From JABWBJ01 sp036507855 (GTDB taxonomy: Bacteria; Gemmatimonadota; Gemmatimonadetes; Gemmatimonadales; Gemmatimonadaceae), in NCBI GenBank assembly GCA_036507855.1, contig DATCIJ010000018.1:1-64000 (forward strand): a stretch of 64,000 nucleotides of DNA, given 5' to 3'. Under the pieces are notes generated by a model, which saw only the letters and a list, made by a program, of their open reading frames with translations, searched no databases and was not told the origin of the DNA. Shown here piece after piece: positions 52,099 to 61,768 of the stretch. The first letter of the stretch is position 1. Every line of letters begins with the position of its first letter. The translations under genes were made by a program, and so were the position numbers.

Positions 52099-53132
52099 CG
52101 GAGGTCGGCGTCGGTCGTTACTGACGCCTGCTCGACCCGGCGGTCGCGCCGCGTCGCCATCACGGACGCAACGGCGCCGATGACGAGAATGGTGATGACC
52201 ATTCCGAGCATGTAGAGGTTGACGTTCGGTCCGAACTGCTCCTTCAGCAGGTCGGCCGTCAGCATCTTGGCTCCGATCAATCCGAGGATCGCGGAAAGGG
52301 ACGTCTTCAGGTACCGGAACTTCTCGATCGCCCCCGCCAGCGCGAAGTAGAGCGAGCGGAGCCCCAGAATGGCGAACACATTGCTGGTGAAGACCAGGAA
52401 TGGATCGGCCGTGATGGCAAAGGCGGCGGGAATCGAATCCAGCGCGAAGACGAGATCCATCGCTTCGATCAGCACCAGCCCCACCGCCAGCGGCGTGAGC
52501 ATGCGGCGAGCGTCGACGATCGCCGTGAAGTGAGGGCCGTTGAACTGCCCTGTGACGGGGAAGAACCGTCGGAGTTGCCGGATGATGAAGACCTCGTCGG
52601 TCTCCAGATGTCCCTCGTCGCGCGTAAACAGCATCTTCGCCGCGGTATAGAGCAGGAAGGCGCCGAAGAGGTACAGAATCCAGTGATACCGCGCGATCAG
52701 CGCGGTGCCGACAACGATCATGACCCCGCGCATAACGAGTGCGCCCAGGATACCCCAGAAGAGTACACGGTGCTGGAACTGCGCCGGGATCCGCAGGTGC
52801 GCGAAGATCATCGCCATCACGAACACGTTGTCCGCGCTCAGCGAGAGCTCGATCAGGTAGGCGGTAATGAATTTCAACGCGGCCAGCCGGCCGTCGTTCA
52901 TGTTGCCGTCGATCCGGTCGATATGGGTGCCCAGCCCCAGCCATTGGTGGTCGTATGCCAGGTGGACAAACCCGGTGAATGCCATCGCCAGCACCACCAG
53001 CACGGCCGTGAACGCCAGCGCCTCGCGCACAGAGACGACGTGCGCCTTCCTGTTTATCACCCCGAGGTCGATGGCAAGCATCACGAGCACGAAGAGGAGA
53101 AATCCTCCCCACGCCCAGATCGTGTAGTCGAT
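52095..53132 (-). CDS. TerC-family integral membrane protein
   Basis: Seven or more helices with NRKAHVVSVREAL, LIELSLSADNVFVMAMIF, AMDLVFALDSIPAAFAIT and SNVFAILGLRSLYFAL, all TerC/Alx signatures; these export manganese or aid metal loading. Family similarity begins upstream of the first ATG/GTG (53090), at residues IDYTIWAWGGFLLF. No canonical start exists in that frame, but an ATC at 53132 has GAGGA at ideal distance. The start is therefore noncanonical or the sequence has an error. Confidence 0.87.
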   Translation of the reverse strand: MDYTIWAWGGFLLFVLVMLAIDLGVINRKAHVVSVREALAFTAVLVVLAMAFTGFVHLAYDHQWLGLGTHIDRIDGNMNDGRLAALKFITAYLIELSLSADNVFVMAMIFAHLRIPAQFQHRVLFWGILGALVMRGVMIVVGTALIARYHWILYLFGAFLLYTAAKMLFTRDEGHLETDEVFIIRQLRRFFPVTGQFNGPHFTAIVDARRMLTPLAVGLVLIEAMDLVFALDSIPAAFAITADPFLVFTSNVFAILGLRSLYFALAGAIEKFRYLKTSLSAILGLIGAKMLTADLLKEQFGPNVNLYMLGMVITILVIGAVASVMATRRDRRVEQASVTTDADLR

Positions 53133-53195
53133 TGGTCTATCCTCTACTGGTAGCTGCTCGAGTGTCGCGCCGGGAAGCTGGCGCCTGGGTGCCCG

Positions 53196-53567
53196 TCACG
53201 TCGACAGCCATTCGCGCCACGTGACTTCGTCCAATCCCACCGTGACGCGATGACCAAATCGCACGAGCGGTTGTTTCAGCATGCCCGGCTCCTCGGTGAG
53301 GCGCTTGAGCCACCAGTCGTCGGAGTGCATGGAACGGTGCAGCCCCAGATCCTGAAAGCGTCGCGAATCGCGGTCCACCAGGGTCGACACGTCAAAGCGC
53401 TCCGAGAATCGTCGAAGCTCTCCCAATGCGGGACCGCGTTCCTGAAAGTCCACGAAATGCGTGACTACGCGGCGCTCCGCGAAGAATCTCAGCGCCTTGC
53501 GGGTGTCAGCGCTCTTGCGCGTCCCGAAGACCTGGACCTGGCGAGCTTGGGCAGTCGCGCCTGACAC
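53196..53567 (-). CDS. ArsC/Spx-like protein lacking the N-terminal cysteine
   Basis: The fold follows the arsenate-reductase/Spx family: VQVFGTRKSADTRKALRFF, FVDFQERGP and a C-terminal LKQPLVRFGHRVTVGLDEVTW. The catalytic cysteine of CxxS/C is Ser19 and the fourth residue is T22, so thiol chemistry by that site is not possible. Such KSADTRKA variants may be regulators or use another thiol. The GTG at 53567 has TGAGGCG upstream. Confidence 0.78.
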   Translation of the reverse strand: MSGATAQARQVQVFGTRKSADTRKALRFFAERRVVTHFVDFQERGPALGELRRFSERFDVSTLVDRDSRRFQDLGLHRSMHSDDWWLKRLTEEPGMLKQPLVRFGHRVTVGLDEVTWREWLST

Positions 53568-53668
53568 GTGCGCCTCATCACGATGGTTGGCTCCGGCAGG
53601 TGCCCGAACGACACGGGTCGACTCGCTTGACCGCCCCCGGCGTCGGGTACGGCGAGTAATGTAGCCTT

Positions 53669-54658
53669 GTGCCGCGCGCGTTCCGTCCAGCATGGTGGCT
53701 GCCCGGGCCCCACACAATGACCATGTGGGGGAAGTTCATTCGCCGACGGGAGTTGACTGGCCTTCAATTCGAGCAGATACCCGCCGGCGACGGGGACGAC
53801 CTTATGCTCGCCTCAGCCGAGTCACCTGCGTCGGGTCCAGTCCTCCTCCTACTGCATGGCCTGGAAGGCGGGTTGCGCTCCCATTACGTGAGCGGCATCT
53901 GGGCCCTTGCCCGCCGGAATGGATGGCAGCCGACGGTGCTCCTGTTCAGGACCTGCGACGGTCGGATGAATCGGGCGCGAAGGACCTACCACTCGGGCGA
54001 GACCACGGATCTGGACCTGATCGTTCGGCACCTGATCCTCGAGGATCCGACCCGGCCAATCGGGCTCGCCGGCATCTCCTTGGGCGCTAACGTGATGCTC
54101 AAGTGGCTAGGAGAGAAAGGAGATGGCGTCCCCGAACAGCTTCGGGCCACGATAGCGGTTTCCACGCCCTACGACCTTGCCCGTTCGAGCCGGGCCATCG
54201 ATTCGGGCTTTGCCCGACTCTATCAGTGGAACTTCCTGAGATCGCTCAGGAAGAAGGCTCGATTGAAGGTGGCTCAGCACCCTGACATCTGCTCAGTCGA
54301 AGGCCTGGACACGCTCACCACGATGTGGGAGTTCGATGACCGATTCACTGCGCCGCTGCACGGCTTTCGCGACGCCGCGGATTACTACGCCCAGTGCAGC
54401 TCGATCCGGTTTCTTGTTGGCATTCGGCGCCCCACGCTCCTTCTGAGTGCGCGCGACGATCCATTCAACTCGGACGAGGTGCTGCGCGACGTGGAAGAGA
54501 TCGCTGGTACGAACCCATACGTGCACGTGGAGTTTCACAGGCGAGGCGGCCATGTTGGCTTCGTCGGCGGCACTCCCTGGCATCCGGCGTACTATGTGGA
54601 GTCGCGGGTGGGATCGTTTCTGGCCCCTCATCTCGGCACATCGAACACCACTGAGTAA
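53669..54658 (+). CDS. YheT-like alpha/beta hydrolase
   Basis: The UPF0017/YheT family is seen as FRPAWWLPGPHTMTMWGKF, VLLLLHGLEGGLRSHYVSG, the nucleophile LAGISLGANVMLKWLGE and the C-terminal GGHVGFVGG with the catalytic histidine. The physiological substrate of this family is unclear; esterase activity is known. The start is GTG 53669. Confidence 0.9.
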   Translation: MPRAFRPAWWLPGPHTMTMWGKFIRRRELTGLQFEQIPAGDGDDLMLASAESPASGPVLLLLHGLEGGLRSHYVSGIWALARRNGWQPTVLLFRTCDGRMNRARRTYHSGETTDLDLIVRHLILEDPTRPIGLAGISLGANVMLKWLGEKGDGVPEQLRATIAVSTPYDLARSSRAIDSGFARLYQWNFLRSLRKKARLKVAQHPDICSVEGLDTLTTMWEFDDRFTAPLHGFRDAADYYAQCSSIRFLVGIRRPTLLLSARDDPFNSDEVLRDVEEIAGTNPYVHVEFHRRGGHVGFVGGTPWHPAYYVESRVGSFLAPHLGTSNTTE

Positions 54659-54678
54659 CAGCGAGCTGGAATGGACCA

Positions 54679-54948
54679 ATGTCGGATGCGCTCCTTTTCG
54701 CTCTGATCTTCGGCGGCCTGTTCGTTCTTCGGATCATTCTGGCCACGATTTTTTTTGGTCTCATTCTCCCGGCCGACGACCACTGTCCCAACTGTGACCA
54801 GCCCACCCTTCGAGTCGCGTCGGCGCTCGACCGCGTTCTCCCGTGGTTTCGACGTAGCTGGTGCCTGCGTTGTGGATGGCACGGCGTCCTGCGCCGTGGG
54901 ACGGTGACGGTGGAGCCGAGCAGGACGGAAACACTTACGCGTCGGTGA
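54679..54948 (+). CDS. small membrane protein with C-terminal zinc ribbon
   Basis: One hydrophobic helix (LLFALIFGGLFVLRIILATIFF, about residues 5-27), then HCPNCDQPTLR and SWCLRCGWHGVLR, a CxxC...CxxC zinc ribbon. The last 14 bp overlap the convergent gene. It lies 20 bp after the hydrolase. Function unknown. Confidence 0.75.
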   Translation: MSDALLFALIFGGLFVLRIILATIFFGLILPADDHCPNCDQPTLRVASALDRVLPWFRRSWCLRCGWHGVLRRGTVTVEPSRTETLTRR

Positions 54949-55243
54949 CGCTCTGGCGGCCGGAGTCTTTCGCGAAGAGCACAAGCCATTCAGGCCAGTT
55001 TCCGCTCAAATCGAAGAAGTCCTCGAAGTACACGAGCCCGGCGTTCTCGAGATCGCCGATCAGAGCCTGGAGAGCGGAATCGTCGAGGATGGGACCAATG
55101 ACTATCAGTTCGCCTTCGACGCGAAACTCCTGATCGGTCAGGTTCAGCCGCTCGTCGATGGTCGAGCGGGTAATTCCGACTCGTTCAAAGGACCTGCGCC
55201 TGATGATGAGGCTCGGATTGTTCGTTGAGAGTTCGAGCGGCAT
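54935..55243 (-). CDS. hypothetical protein, 102 aa
   Basis: The protein has an ordered mixed composition (SLIIRRRSFERVGITRSTIDERLNL-like start, RVEGELIVIGPILDD, GLVYFEDFFDLSGNWPEWL). No known domain is recognised. The ATG at 55243 lies 79 bp from the divergent mnmG start. It overlaps the convergent zinc-ribbon gene by 14 bp. Confidence 0.6.
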   Translation of the reverse strand: MPLELSTNNPSLIIRRRSFERVGITRSTIDERLNLTDQEFRVEGELIVIGPILDDSALQALIGDLENAGLVYFEDFFDLSGNWPEWLVLFAKDSGRQSVTDA

Positions 55244-55321
55244 GGAATGGAATGGCGAATGGGGAATGTGGCGCAGGTACTGACCGATGCACGAGCCCCC
55301 CTGCCCCGCTACCTTCCGCGA

Positions 55322-57268
55322 ATGTCTCGCAAGAGCGCGCCGCATCAGGCTGAGGCGCAATTTGACGTGATCGTCATCGGCGCCGGGCACGCCGGAACCG
55401 AGGCGGCTGTGGCTGCCGCGCGCCTCGGGTGCACCGTAGGCCTCATCACCAGCGCGCTCGAGACAATTGGCCAGATGTCGTGCAATCCGGCGATCGGCGG
55501 CGTAGCCAAGGGCACAGTGGTTCGCGAGGTGGACGCCATGGGTGGGATAATGGCGCGTGCCACCGACCTGGCGATGATCCAGTTCCGCATGCTGAATCGC
55601 GGCAAGGGCGCCGCGGTTTGGGCCCCCAGAGCGCAGTGCGATCGCGGCCTGTACCGACGCGCGGTCCGGTCGCTGCTCGAGCAGCACGTCCGACTGAAAA
55701 CCGTTCAGGGCACAGTGGCAAGACTGCTCTGGGACGGAAACGAACTTGCCGGCGTGGAAACGATGGAAGGCCGCCGGTTCGACTCCCGATGTGTCGTGCT
55801 CACGACCGGTACGTTCCTGCGCGGCCGCATTCACATCGGTACGGAGACGCGAATTGCAGGTGGCCGCGCCGGCGAAGCGTCAACCGTCGATCTTGCTGAA
55901 CAACTGGAACAGGCGGGACTCGAAGTGGCTCGCTTCAAGACCGGAACGCCGCCTCGGATTGACGGAAGAACGGTTGATCTCGATCGGTTGCAGCGGCAGG
56001 AGAGCGAAGTCGAGGCGTTCGACTACTCGTGGTCGCACTTCTGGGCTGAGAAGCGATCTACGCCTGCCGGCACGCGTCATCCCGCCCAGCTCCCGTGCTG
56101 GATCACGTTTCTCGAGGAGGACGGCAAGCGGATCATCCACGACCGCCTGTCGGAATCGGCGATGTATGGCGGCGCGATCAGCGCGCGCGGTCCACGGTAC
56201 TGCCCTTCCGTTGAAGACAAGGTCGTCCGCTTTCCCGACGCGGAACGGCATCAACTGTTTCTCGAGCCCGAGGGGCACGACACAAGCGAGCTTTACGTCA
56301 ACGGATTGTCGACCTCATTGCCCGCGCCTGTGCAGCTGGAGATTCTCCGTTCCATCGAGGGACTTGCCGGCGTGCAGATGACCAGGGCCGGATATGCGAT
56401 CGAATACGACTACTTCCCCCCAACGCAGTTGTGGCCCTCGCTCGAGAGCCGCGCGATTCCCGGTCTTTTCTTCGCTGGTCAAGTCAATGGTACGACTGGA
56501 TACGAGGAGGCCGCGGGTCAGGGACTCGTGGCCGGCCTCAATGCCGGCCGTCGCGCCCTGAGTGCCGAGCCTGTCATTCTCGGGCGTGAGACATCGTACA
56601 TAGGTGTTCTCATCGATGACCTGGTCACGCGTGGTGTGGACGAGCCTTATCGCCTATTTACTTCACGCTCGGAATTCCGGCTCACGGTGCGTCAGGACAA
56701 TGCTCTCCGGCGCCTTGCACCCATCGCCGCGTCGCTGGGAATGTTCGAAGCGCGTGAACAAGCGCGTGTCGATTCCCGCTTTGAACGCGAGGCTGAGCTT
56801 GGGCGACGGGCGCGCGAAACGGCCCTGAGTCCCGCCAGGGCGAATACGGTTTTGGAGCGCGCGGGAAGCGCACCCATTCGCGAGGCGGCGCGAATCGCGG
56901 AGCTGACTCGACGGCACGGTGTTAGTCTGCGGCAGCTGATCGAAGCTTCCGAAGCAGAGGCGAGCCTGGATCCCGATGCGCTCACGACGGTGGAGCTGGA
57001 GCTGAAGTACGCGGGTTATTTCGAACGGGAACGTGTTCACGCGGAAAAGTTGAGGCGTATGTCCCAGCTTGCGTTGCCCGCCGACCTTCCCTACGGCGAG
57101 TTCATGTCGCTCTCGACGGAGGCACGCCAGAAACTCTCGGCGAGACGACCGTCGACGCTGGCGCAGGCCGCGGGCATTCCGGGCGTCAGCCCCAGCGATC
57201 TCCAGAACCTTCTTCTGGAGCTCGAACGGCGGCGGCGATTGATGGACGCCTCGCCGGTTCTGTCGTGA
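55322..57268 (+). CDS. mnmG: tRNA uridine-5-carboxymethylaminomethyl modification enzyme
   Basis: The FAD-binding VIVIGAGHAGTEAAVAAARLG start and SCNPAIGGVAKGTVVREVDAMGG, FKTGTPPRIDGRT, GQVNGTTGYEEAAGQGLVAG and FTSRSEFRLTVRQDNA are classic MnmG (GidA) motifs. The C-terminal GIPGVSPSDLQNLL helps MnmE contact. It starts at the ATG 55322; the earlier ATG is in an unconserved extension. It heads the mnmG-parA-parB locus. Confidence 0.95.
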   Translation: MSRKSAPHQAEAQFDVIVIGAGHAGTEAAVAAARLGCTVGLITSALETIGQMSCNPAIGGVAKGTVVREVDAMGGIMARATDLAMIQFRMLNRGKGAAVWAPRAQCDRGLYRRAVRSLLEQHVRLKTVQGTVARLLWDGNELAGVETMEGRRFDSRCVVLTTGTFLRGRIHIGTETRIAGGRAGEASTVDLAEQLEQAGLEVARFKTGTPPRIDGRTVDLDRLQRQESEVEAFDYSWSHFWAEKRSTPAGTRHPAQLPCWITFLEEDGKRIIHDRLSESAMYGGAISARGPRYCPSVEDKVVRFPDAERHQLFLEPEGHDTSELYVNGLSTSLPAPVQLEILRSIEGLAGVQMTRAGYAIEYDYFPPTQLWPSLESRAIPGLFFAGQVNGTTGYEEAAGQGLVAGLNAGRRALSAEPVILGRETSYIGVLIDDLVTRGVDEPYRLFTSRSEFRLTVRQDNALRRLAPIAASLGMFEAREQARVDSRFEREAELGRRARETALSPARANTVLERAGSAPIREAARIAELTRRHGVSLRQLIEASEAEASLDPDALTTVELELKYAGYFERERVHAEKLRRMSQLALPADLPYGEFMSLSTEARQKLSARRPSTLAQAAGIPGVSPSDLQNLLLELERRRRLMDASPVLS

Positions 57269-57320
57269 GGAAGTCTGTGCGCGCGGGACGATCGACGGCC
57301 TCCTCACGAGTTCAGACCTG

Positions 57321-59345
57321 GTGACGACTGATCGAGTCTGGCTCGCGCGACTCTGGGCGGTTGCACTCACGATCCTGTCGCTTTTCCCATTTGCCAACTG
57401 GATTGCCGGAGGGCACGCGGCCCCCTGGTACTCCGATTCGGCATCGGAGTGGCTCAGTGGTTCGGCGATTTCCATAGGATCAGCAGTCGTGCTGTTCCTG
57501 GTCTTGCGGCGCTTCGACTGGTGGCCAACCGGATGGGCGCGGATCGCGGCAGCCGCACACCGGCACGGCGCGCTGACCGGACTCCTGCTGGGCGCACTGT
57601 CCCTCGCCCTCTTTGCCGTGGTTGCGCTCAAGGTCCTTTCCGGGCGCCCGCTTCTGATCGATGAGATCGTGCAGGTCATGCAGGCCCGGATACTGGCCGA
57701 AGGACATTTGTCGCGCCCGGCCGACATCAATCCGGAGTTCTTCAGCGCGTTGCACGTTGTCGAGGTGAACGGGACGGTATTTTCGCAGTTCCCGCCGGGT
57801 GGACCCCTCATGCTGGTGCCGGGGGTGATGGCCGGAATGGCATGGCTGACCGGTCCGGTCTTCGGTGCCATCGCGGTGGTGGCTTTCTGGTGGTTCGTGC
57901 GAAGGCCCGGGGAGTCGCCGGGAGTCGCGTTAGGCGCCGCTGCCCTGCTGGCCGTGACTCCATTCATGGTGTTCATGGCCGGGTCTCACATGAACCATGT
58001 CCCGACGCTGGCGTGGCTGTGCCTCGCGCTCGTGGGCCTGCGATCGATAACGGGCGAGGATGGAGCGCGCCCGATGCCGGCGCTGCTCACCGGGTTGTGC
58101 CTGGGAATGATGATCTCGATTCGACCCATGGACGGCGCGGCGTTCGCCCTGCCAGCCGGCTTGTGGTTGTTGGCCAGAACAGTGCGACGACGCACGACCC
58201 TCGCCACTCTCCTGGCATCCGGAGTTGGGGTGGGGCTGCCGGTCGCGGCGGTCCTCGCCTACAACGTCGCCACGACCGGGGCTGCGACGTTGTTCGGATA
58301 CGAACTGCTTTGGGGCGCGAGTCATGGGCTTGGATTCCATCGGGCGCCCTGGGGCGTGACGCATACGCCGGCCCGCGGTGTCGAACTGGTCAACCTCTAC
58401 TTCCTGCGCCTGCAGACCTATCTGTTCGAGACACCGCTGCCTTCGCTGTTGCCGGCGATAGCGGCGCTTGCATTGGTGCGTCGTCTGAACTCCTTCGATC
58501 GATACCTGCTTGCGAGTTCGGCGCTCCTTGTGCTCGGGTACTTCGCGTACTGGCATGACGGGTTCTTTCTGGGGCCGCGCTTCTTCTATCTCCTGCTCCC
58601 TGCCCTCGTGCTGTGGACGGTGCGCTTGCCGGCAATTGCGCGAGATCGGTTTCCCACGCTGGGTGCGGATCGCCTGGTTCTGCTCACGTTCGCGGTAAGC
58701 GCCGCCGTTGCGGTTCTGGTTTCGGTGCCCGCCCGCGCTCGACGGTATGCCGGAGCCTACTCCTCGATGCGCCAGGATTACGTCGCGCCGGCGGCGAGGG
58801 CAGGCGTAGAGGACGCATTGATCTTCGTGCGGGAGAGTTGGGGGGCGCAGCTCATTGTGCGACTCTGGGGACTGGGTATTTCCCGAAGCGACGCCGAGGC
58901 CCTCTATCGCACTGTGGATTCGTGCATTCTCGACGCGACCATCGCCGGACTTGAGGGCAGCGGGATCCGTGGCCAGTCGGCTCTGGCCCCCTTGCGGCCT
59001 TTGACGAGCGACTCGCTGCGGGTAATCGAAAGCGAGCTATCACCCGACAGGACTGAACGCATGTTGCCTGGTGCGACATACTCGCCCGCGTGCCAGCGGC
59101 GCCTGCTCGAGGATCGTGGCGGCTACACATTTCTCACGCCATTGCTGGCGCGGGACGTCGGATCGAACATCTACGCCCGGGACCTGCACGCCCGCGACAC
59201 ATTGCTCCTGCGGCGGTACGCGCATCGTTCGGTGTATGTGTTGCGGGCGATGTCGAGCGCGGCAGGTGCCCCGCTGCTTCTTGAGCCCCTGGCAATGGAT
59301 TCGGCGCGCGCCGAGTGGGCAGGGACGCCGGTTCCAGACCGCTGA
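57321..59345 (+). CDS. GT39/PMT-type polytopic glycosyltransferase-like protein
   Basis: The 674-aa protein has about 12 membrane helices. The first extracytoplasmic loop carries LLIDEIVQVMQARILAEGH, the acidic DE motif of GT-C enzymes, and SQFPPGGPLMLVPG and AGSHMNHVPTLAW also fit the GT39-like pattern. A periplasmic C-terminal domain of about 180 residues follows. It likely transfers a lipid-linked sugar. It stands where rsmG is normal in mnmG-rsmG-parAB loci. Confidence 0.75.
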   Translation: MTTDRVWLARLWAVALTILSLFPFANWIAGGHAAPWYSDSASEWLSGSAISIGSAVVLFLVLRRFDWWPTGWARIAAAAHRHGALTGLLLGALSLALFAVVALKVLSGRPLLIDEIVQVMQARILAEGHLSRPADINPEFFSALHVVEVNGTVFSQFPPGGPLMLVPGVMAGMAWLTGPVFGAIAVVAFWWFVRRPGESPGVALGAAALLAVTPFMVFMAGSHMNHVPTLAWLCLALVGLRSITGEDGARPMPALLTGLCLGMMISIRPMDGAAFALPAGLWLLARTVRRRTTLATLLASGVGVGLPVAAVLAYNVATTGAATLFGYELLWGASHGLGFHRAPWGVTHTPARGVELVNLYFLRLQTYLFETPLPSLLPAIAALALVRRLNSFDRYLLASSALLVLGYFAYWHDGFFLGPRFFYLLLPALVLWTVRLPAIARDRFPTLGADRLVLLTFAVSAAVAVLVSVPARARRYAGAYSSMRQDYVAPAARAGVEDALIFVRESWGAQLIVRLWGLGISRSDAEALYRTVDSCILDATIAGLEGSGIRGQSALAPLRPLTSDSLRVIESELSPDRTERMLPGATYSPACQRRLLEDRGGYTFLTPLLARDVGSNIYARDLHARDTLLLRRYAHRSVYVLRAMSSAAGAPLLLEPLAMDSARAEWAGTPVPDR

Positions 59346-59971
59346 GTCCGAATGCGCACCCCCTTCCAGGGGCATGTTAGTATTAAAGTATCACTAAATA
59401 CCAAATCAGTCTTCGTTGATCGCGGGCCCGGCTCGAGTTCACAAGGGGATGCGCCGCAGGATTCGAGTGCCTAACGATTCCACGGGCGCCGCGATGACCG
59501 GGCAGCAGAGAAGGGCCGGGCAGGGCCAACCGGACGCAGGGCGGCGTCAAACTCGGTGGGGACCGGCGCGGAGTCTCGCTGATACGGACGAACGTGGGCA
59601 GGACGTGGTGGATAACTCCGGCCCTCGTCCTGGTGGGCGTCCTGGATATGACGCCTCACCAGAGTAATACCGGCATACCAACTTCGATGGGCGCAGGCAC
59701 CAAGTCCCGACGGCATTGCGAGAGCCAGTGTCATAAACTATTGATGGCTAATACTTTAGCTGCATCGACCCCCGTGGTTCTTTGCGGCAACGCTCGAACA
59801 GCTCGGTAATTCCAGAAGGAAGACTGTCTGCTGAGCCTGGATTCAAAGCTGAATCGCTTTCCACAACCGCGACCAATCTTCCCACATGGATGTTCCACGT
59901 GGAACATGACAATGGCCTGAGGATTGGGATGGAGGTATTATCGGGGCCATTCAATCCCGAACCCAGCAGCC
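59346..59971. other. 626-bp intergenic region with parS
   Basis: No gene is supported. It is richer in A+T than its surroundings in parts (around 59375-59400 and 59730-59760) and contains parS at 59891. One DnaA-box-like GTGGATAA at 59608 is too little to call an origin. Confidence 0.5.
59891..59906. promoter_or_regulatory. parS: parS centromere site
   Basis: TGTTCCACGTGGAACA is a perfect 16-bp palindrome matching the bacterial parS consensus TGTTNCACGTGNAACA. It lies 66 bp upstream of parA. ParB is expected to load here. Confidence 0.93.
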
Positions 59972-60820
59972 GTGAGTCCAGCCCCGTTCAAGCGGATTGT
60001 CGCGATAACGAACCAGAAGGGAGGGGTCGGCAAGACCACCACGGCAATCAACCTCGCGGCAGCATTGGCTGCAGCGGATCGGCGGGTACTCCTGGTTGAC
60101 GGGGATCCGCAGGGAAACGCGACGAGCGGGCTCGGTATTTCAGTCGCCCCGGACTCGGCCAGTATCTACGAGGTCCTCCTTGGCGACGTCCAGGCGCGCG
60201 ATGTCATCAGGAGGGGAGTGCATCTCACCAAGCTCGACATCCTGCCTGCAACAGCTGATTTGGCGGGAGCTGAAGTAGAACTTGTCAACGAGGAACGGCG
60301 CGAAACGCGCCTCGCAGCGGCCTTGGCGGCTGAACGCGAGCACTATGACTACATCCTGATTGACTGCCCGCCGTCCTTGGGGCTCCTGACGGTAAACATG
60401 CTGACAGCGGCTGACTCGATAATCATCCCGCTGCAATGCGAGTATTTCGCGCTCGAGGGTCTCACGCAGCTCCTCCGCACGGTTCAGATGGTGCGAGAAG
60501 GACTCAAGTCGGACCTGCAGGTGGGCGGTGTTCTCCTGACCATGTACGACTCACGCCTGAACCTCTCTCGCCAAGTCGCTGAGGACGCTAGAGCGCACTT
60601 CGGCGAACTCGTATTCCAGACGGTGATTCCGAGAAACATCCGTTTAGCAGAAGCCCCAAGTTACGGGAAACCCATTCTTCTTTACGACATCGCATCAGTG
60701 GGCGCACTGTCGTATATAGATGTGGCAAAAGAAGTTATAACTCGCATGGAAACGGTTGATTCTCTACAAGGCCAGAAGACGAATGATCCCGAAATCCACG
60801 CCGAAGTCGCCTCCCAATGA
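59972..60820 (+). CDS. parA: chromosome partitioning ATPase ParA
   Basis: The deviant Walker A KGGVGKTTTAINLA, the Walker B-like DYILIDCPPSLG and the later DGDPQGNATSGLG are typical. It drives origin segregation with ParB by ATP-dependent DNA binding. The start is the GTG at 59972; the frame is open to 59924. The stop overlaps parB (ATGA). Confidence 0.95.
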   Translation: MSPAPFKRIVAITNQKGGVGKTTTAINLAAALAAADRRVLLVDGDPQGNATSGLGISVAPDSASIYEVLLGDVQARDVIRRGVHLTKLDILPATADLAGAEVELVNEERRETRLAAALAAEREHYDYILIDCPPSLGLLTVNMLTAADSIIIPLQCEYFALEGLTQLLRTVQMVREGLKSDLQVGGVLLTMYDSRLNLSRQVAEDARAHFGELVFQTVIPRNIRLAEAPSYGKPILLYDIASVGALSYIDVAKEVITRMETVDSLQGQKTNDPEIHAEVASQ

Positions 60821-61734
60821 CTGAGCCTCCAAACAGCGACCGGTCGCGAAGGCTCGGCCGCGGCTTAAGCGCACTCATCAGTTCTGTGCCGCAGCAATCC
60901 TCTCCGCAGCAGGCGAGCCTTGAGCCCTTTCGAGAAATTCGGCTCGACCAAATCGTGCCGAATGCGCGTCAACCGCGACGGGACTTCTCCGACGCTGAGC
61001 TGCAGGAGCTGCAGCTCAGCATGCAGGCGAGCGGGCTGCTGCAACCCATTGCAGTGCGACCCCGCAAAGACGGCAGGTTCGAACTCATCGCCGGAGAACG
61101 ACGGTTCCGGGCAGCGTCGCGACTCGGCTGGAGTACAATCCCTGCCTTCATCCGTGACGTGAGCGATGAGCAACTGCTGAGTCTGGCATTAGTGGAGAAT
61201 CTGCAGCGAGAAGACCTCAATCCAATCGAGGAAGCCGAGGGTTATCGGCAGTTGATCAGCGATTTCGGTCTCGCGCATCAGCAAGTGGCGCAAGCAGTCG
61301 GGAAGGACCGGTCGACCATCACCAACGCGCTTCGCCTGCTCGCGCTTCCGGAGGACGTGCAGCGCCTCGTCAGAGATGGCGCACTTACGCTTGGGCATGC
61401 CAGGGCGCTGCTGGGGGTCCCGCCGGGAATGTCCCTTTCGGAGCTTGCTCAGCGCGTGGTGGCTCAGCGTCTCAGTGTCCGCGAGGTCGAGCGCATCGTC
61501 CAGGAATCAAAGCCCGCGGTCCGACGGACTCGTGACCCGGAGGACCAGCAAATAGTATCTGATTTGCCGGAAGTGCGTCGCCTCACAGACCGGCTGCGTC
61601 GTTTCCTGCAGACTGACGTCGCCGTGAACGTCGATAGCGCCGGCCGCGGCGAAGTGAGGATTCGGTTCTATTCCGTTGATGACTTCAACCGCGTTTTTGA
61701 ACTCATGACACGGTCATCGCAAGATGCCGACTGA
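60817..61734 (+). CDS. parB: chromosome partitioning protein ParB
   Basis: The N-terminal CTPase/ParB-N domain shows LDQIVPNARQPRRDF, GERRFRAASRLGW and IPAFIRDVSDEQLLSLALVENLQREDLNPIEEA; the helix-turn-helix is QQVAQAVGKDRSTITNALRLL. It binds parS and spreads using CTP. It starts at the ATG overlapping parA's stop. Confidence 0.95.
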   Translation: MTEPPNSDRSRRLGRGLSALISSVPQQSSPQQASLEPFREIRLDQIVPNARQPRRDFSDAELQELQLSMQASGLLQPIAVRPRKDGRFELIAGERRFRAASRLGWSTIPAFIRDVSDEQLLSLALVENLQREDLNPIEEAEGYRQLISDFGLAHQQVAQAVGKDRSTITNALRLLALPEDVQRLVRDGALTLGHARALLGVPPGMSLSELAQRVVAQRLSVREVERIVQESKPAVRRTRDPEDQQIVSDLPEVRRLTDRLRRFLQTDVAVNVDSAGRGEVRIRFYSVDDFNRVFELMTRSSQDAD

Positions 61735-61768
61735 ACATCGCCAGTTTAACCCGCCGGGAGACATCGAC

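Noticed and set aside
56663..57976. 437-codon minus-strand frame opposite mnmG
   Set aside because: No motif, unusual composition and overlap with the conserved end of mnmG.
59581..59760. Possible oriC: GTGGATAA and A+T-rich stretches near parS
   Set aside because: Only one imperfect DnaA-box-like sequence and no dnaA nearby; not enough for an origin.
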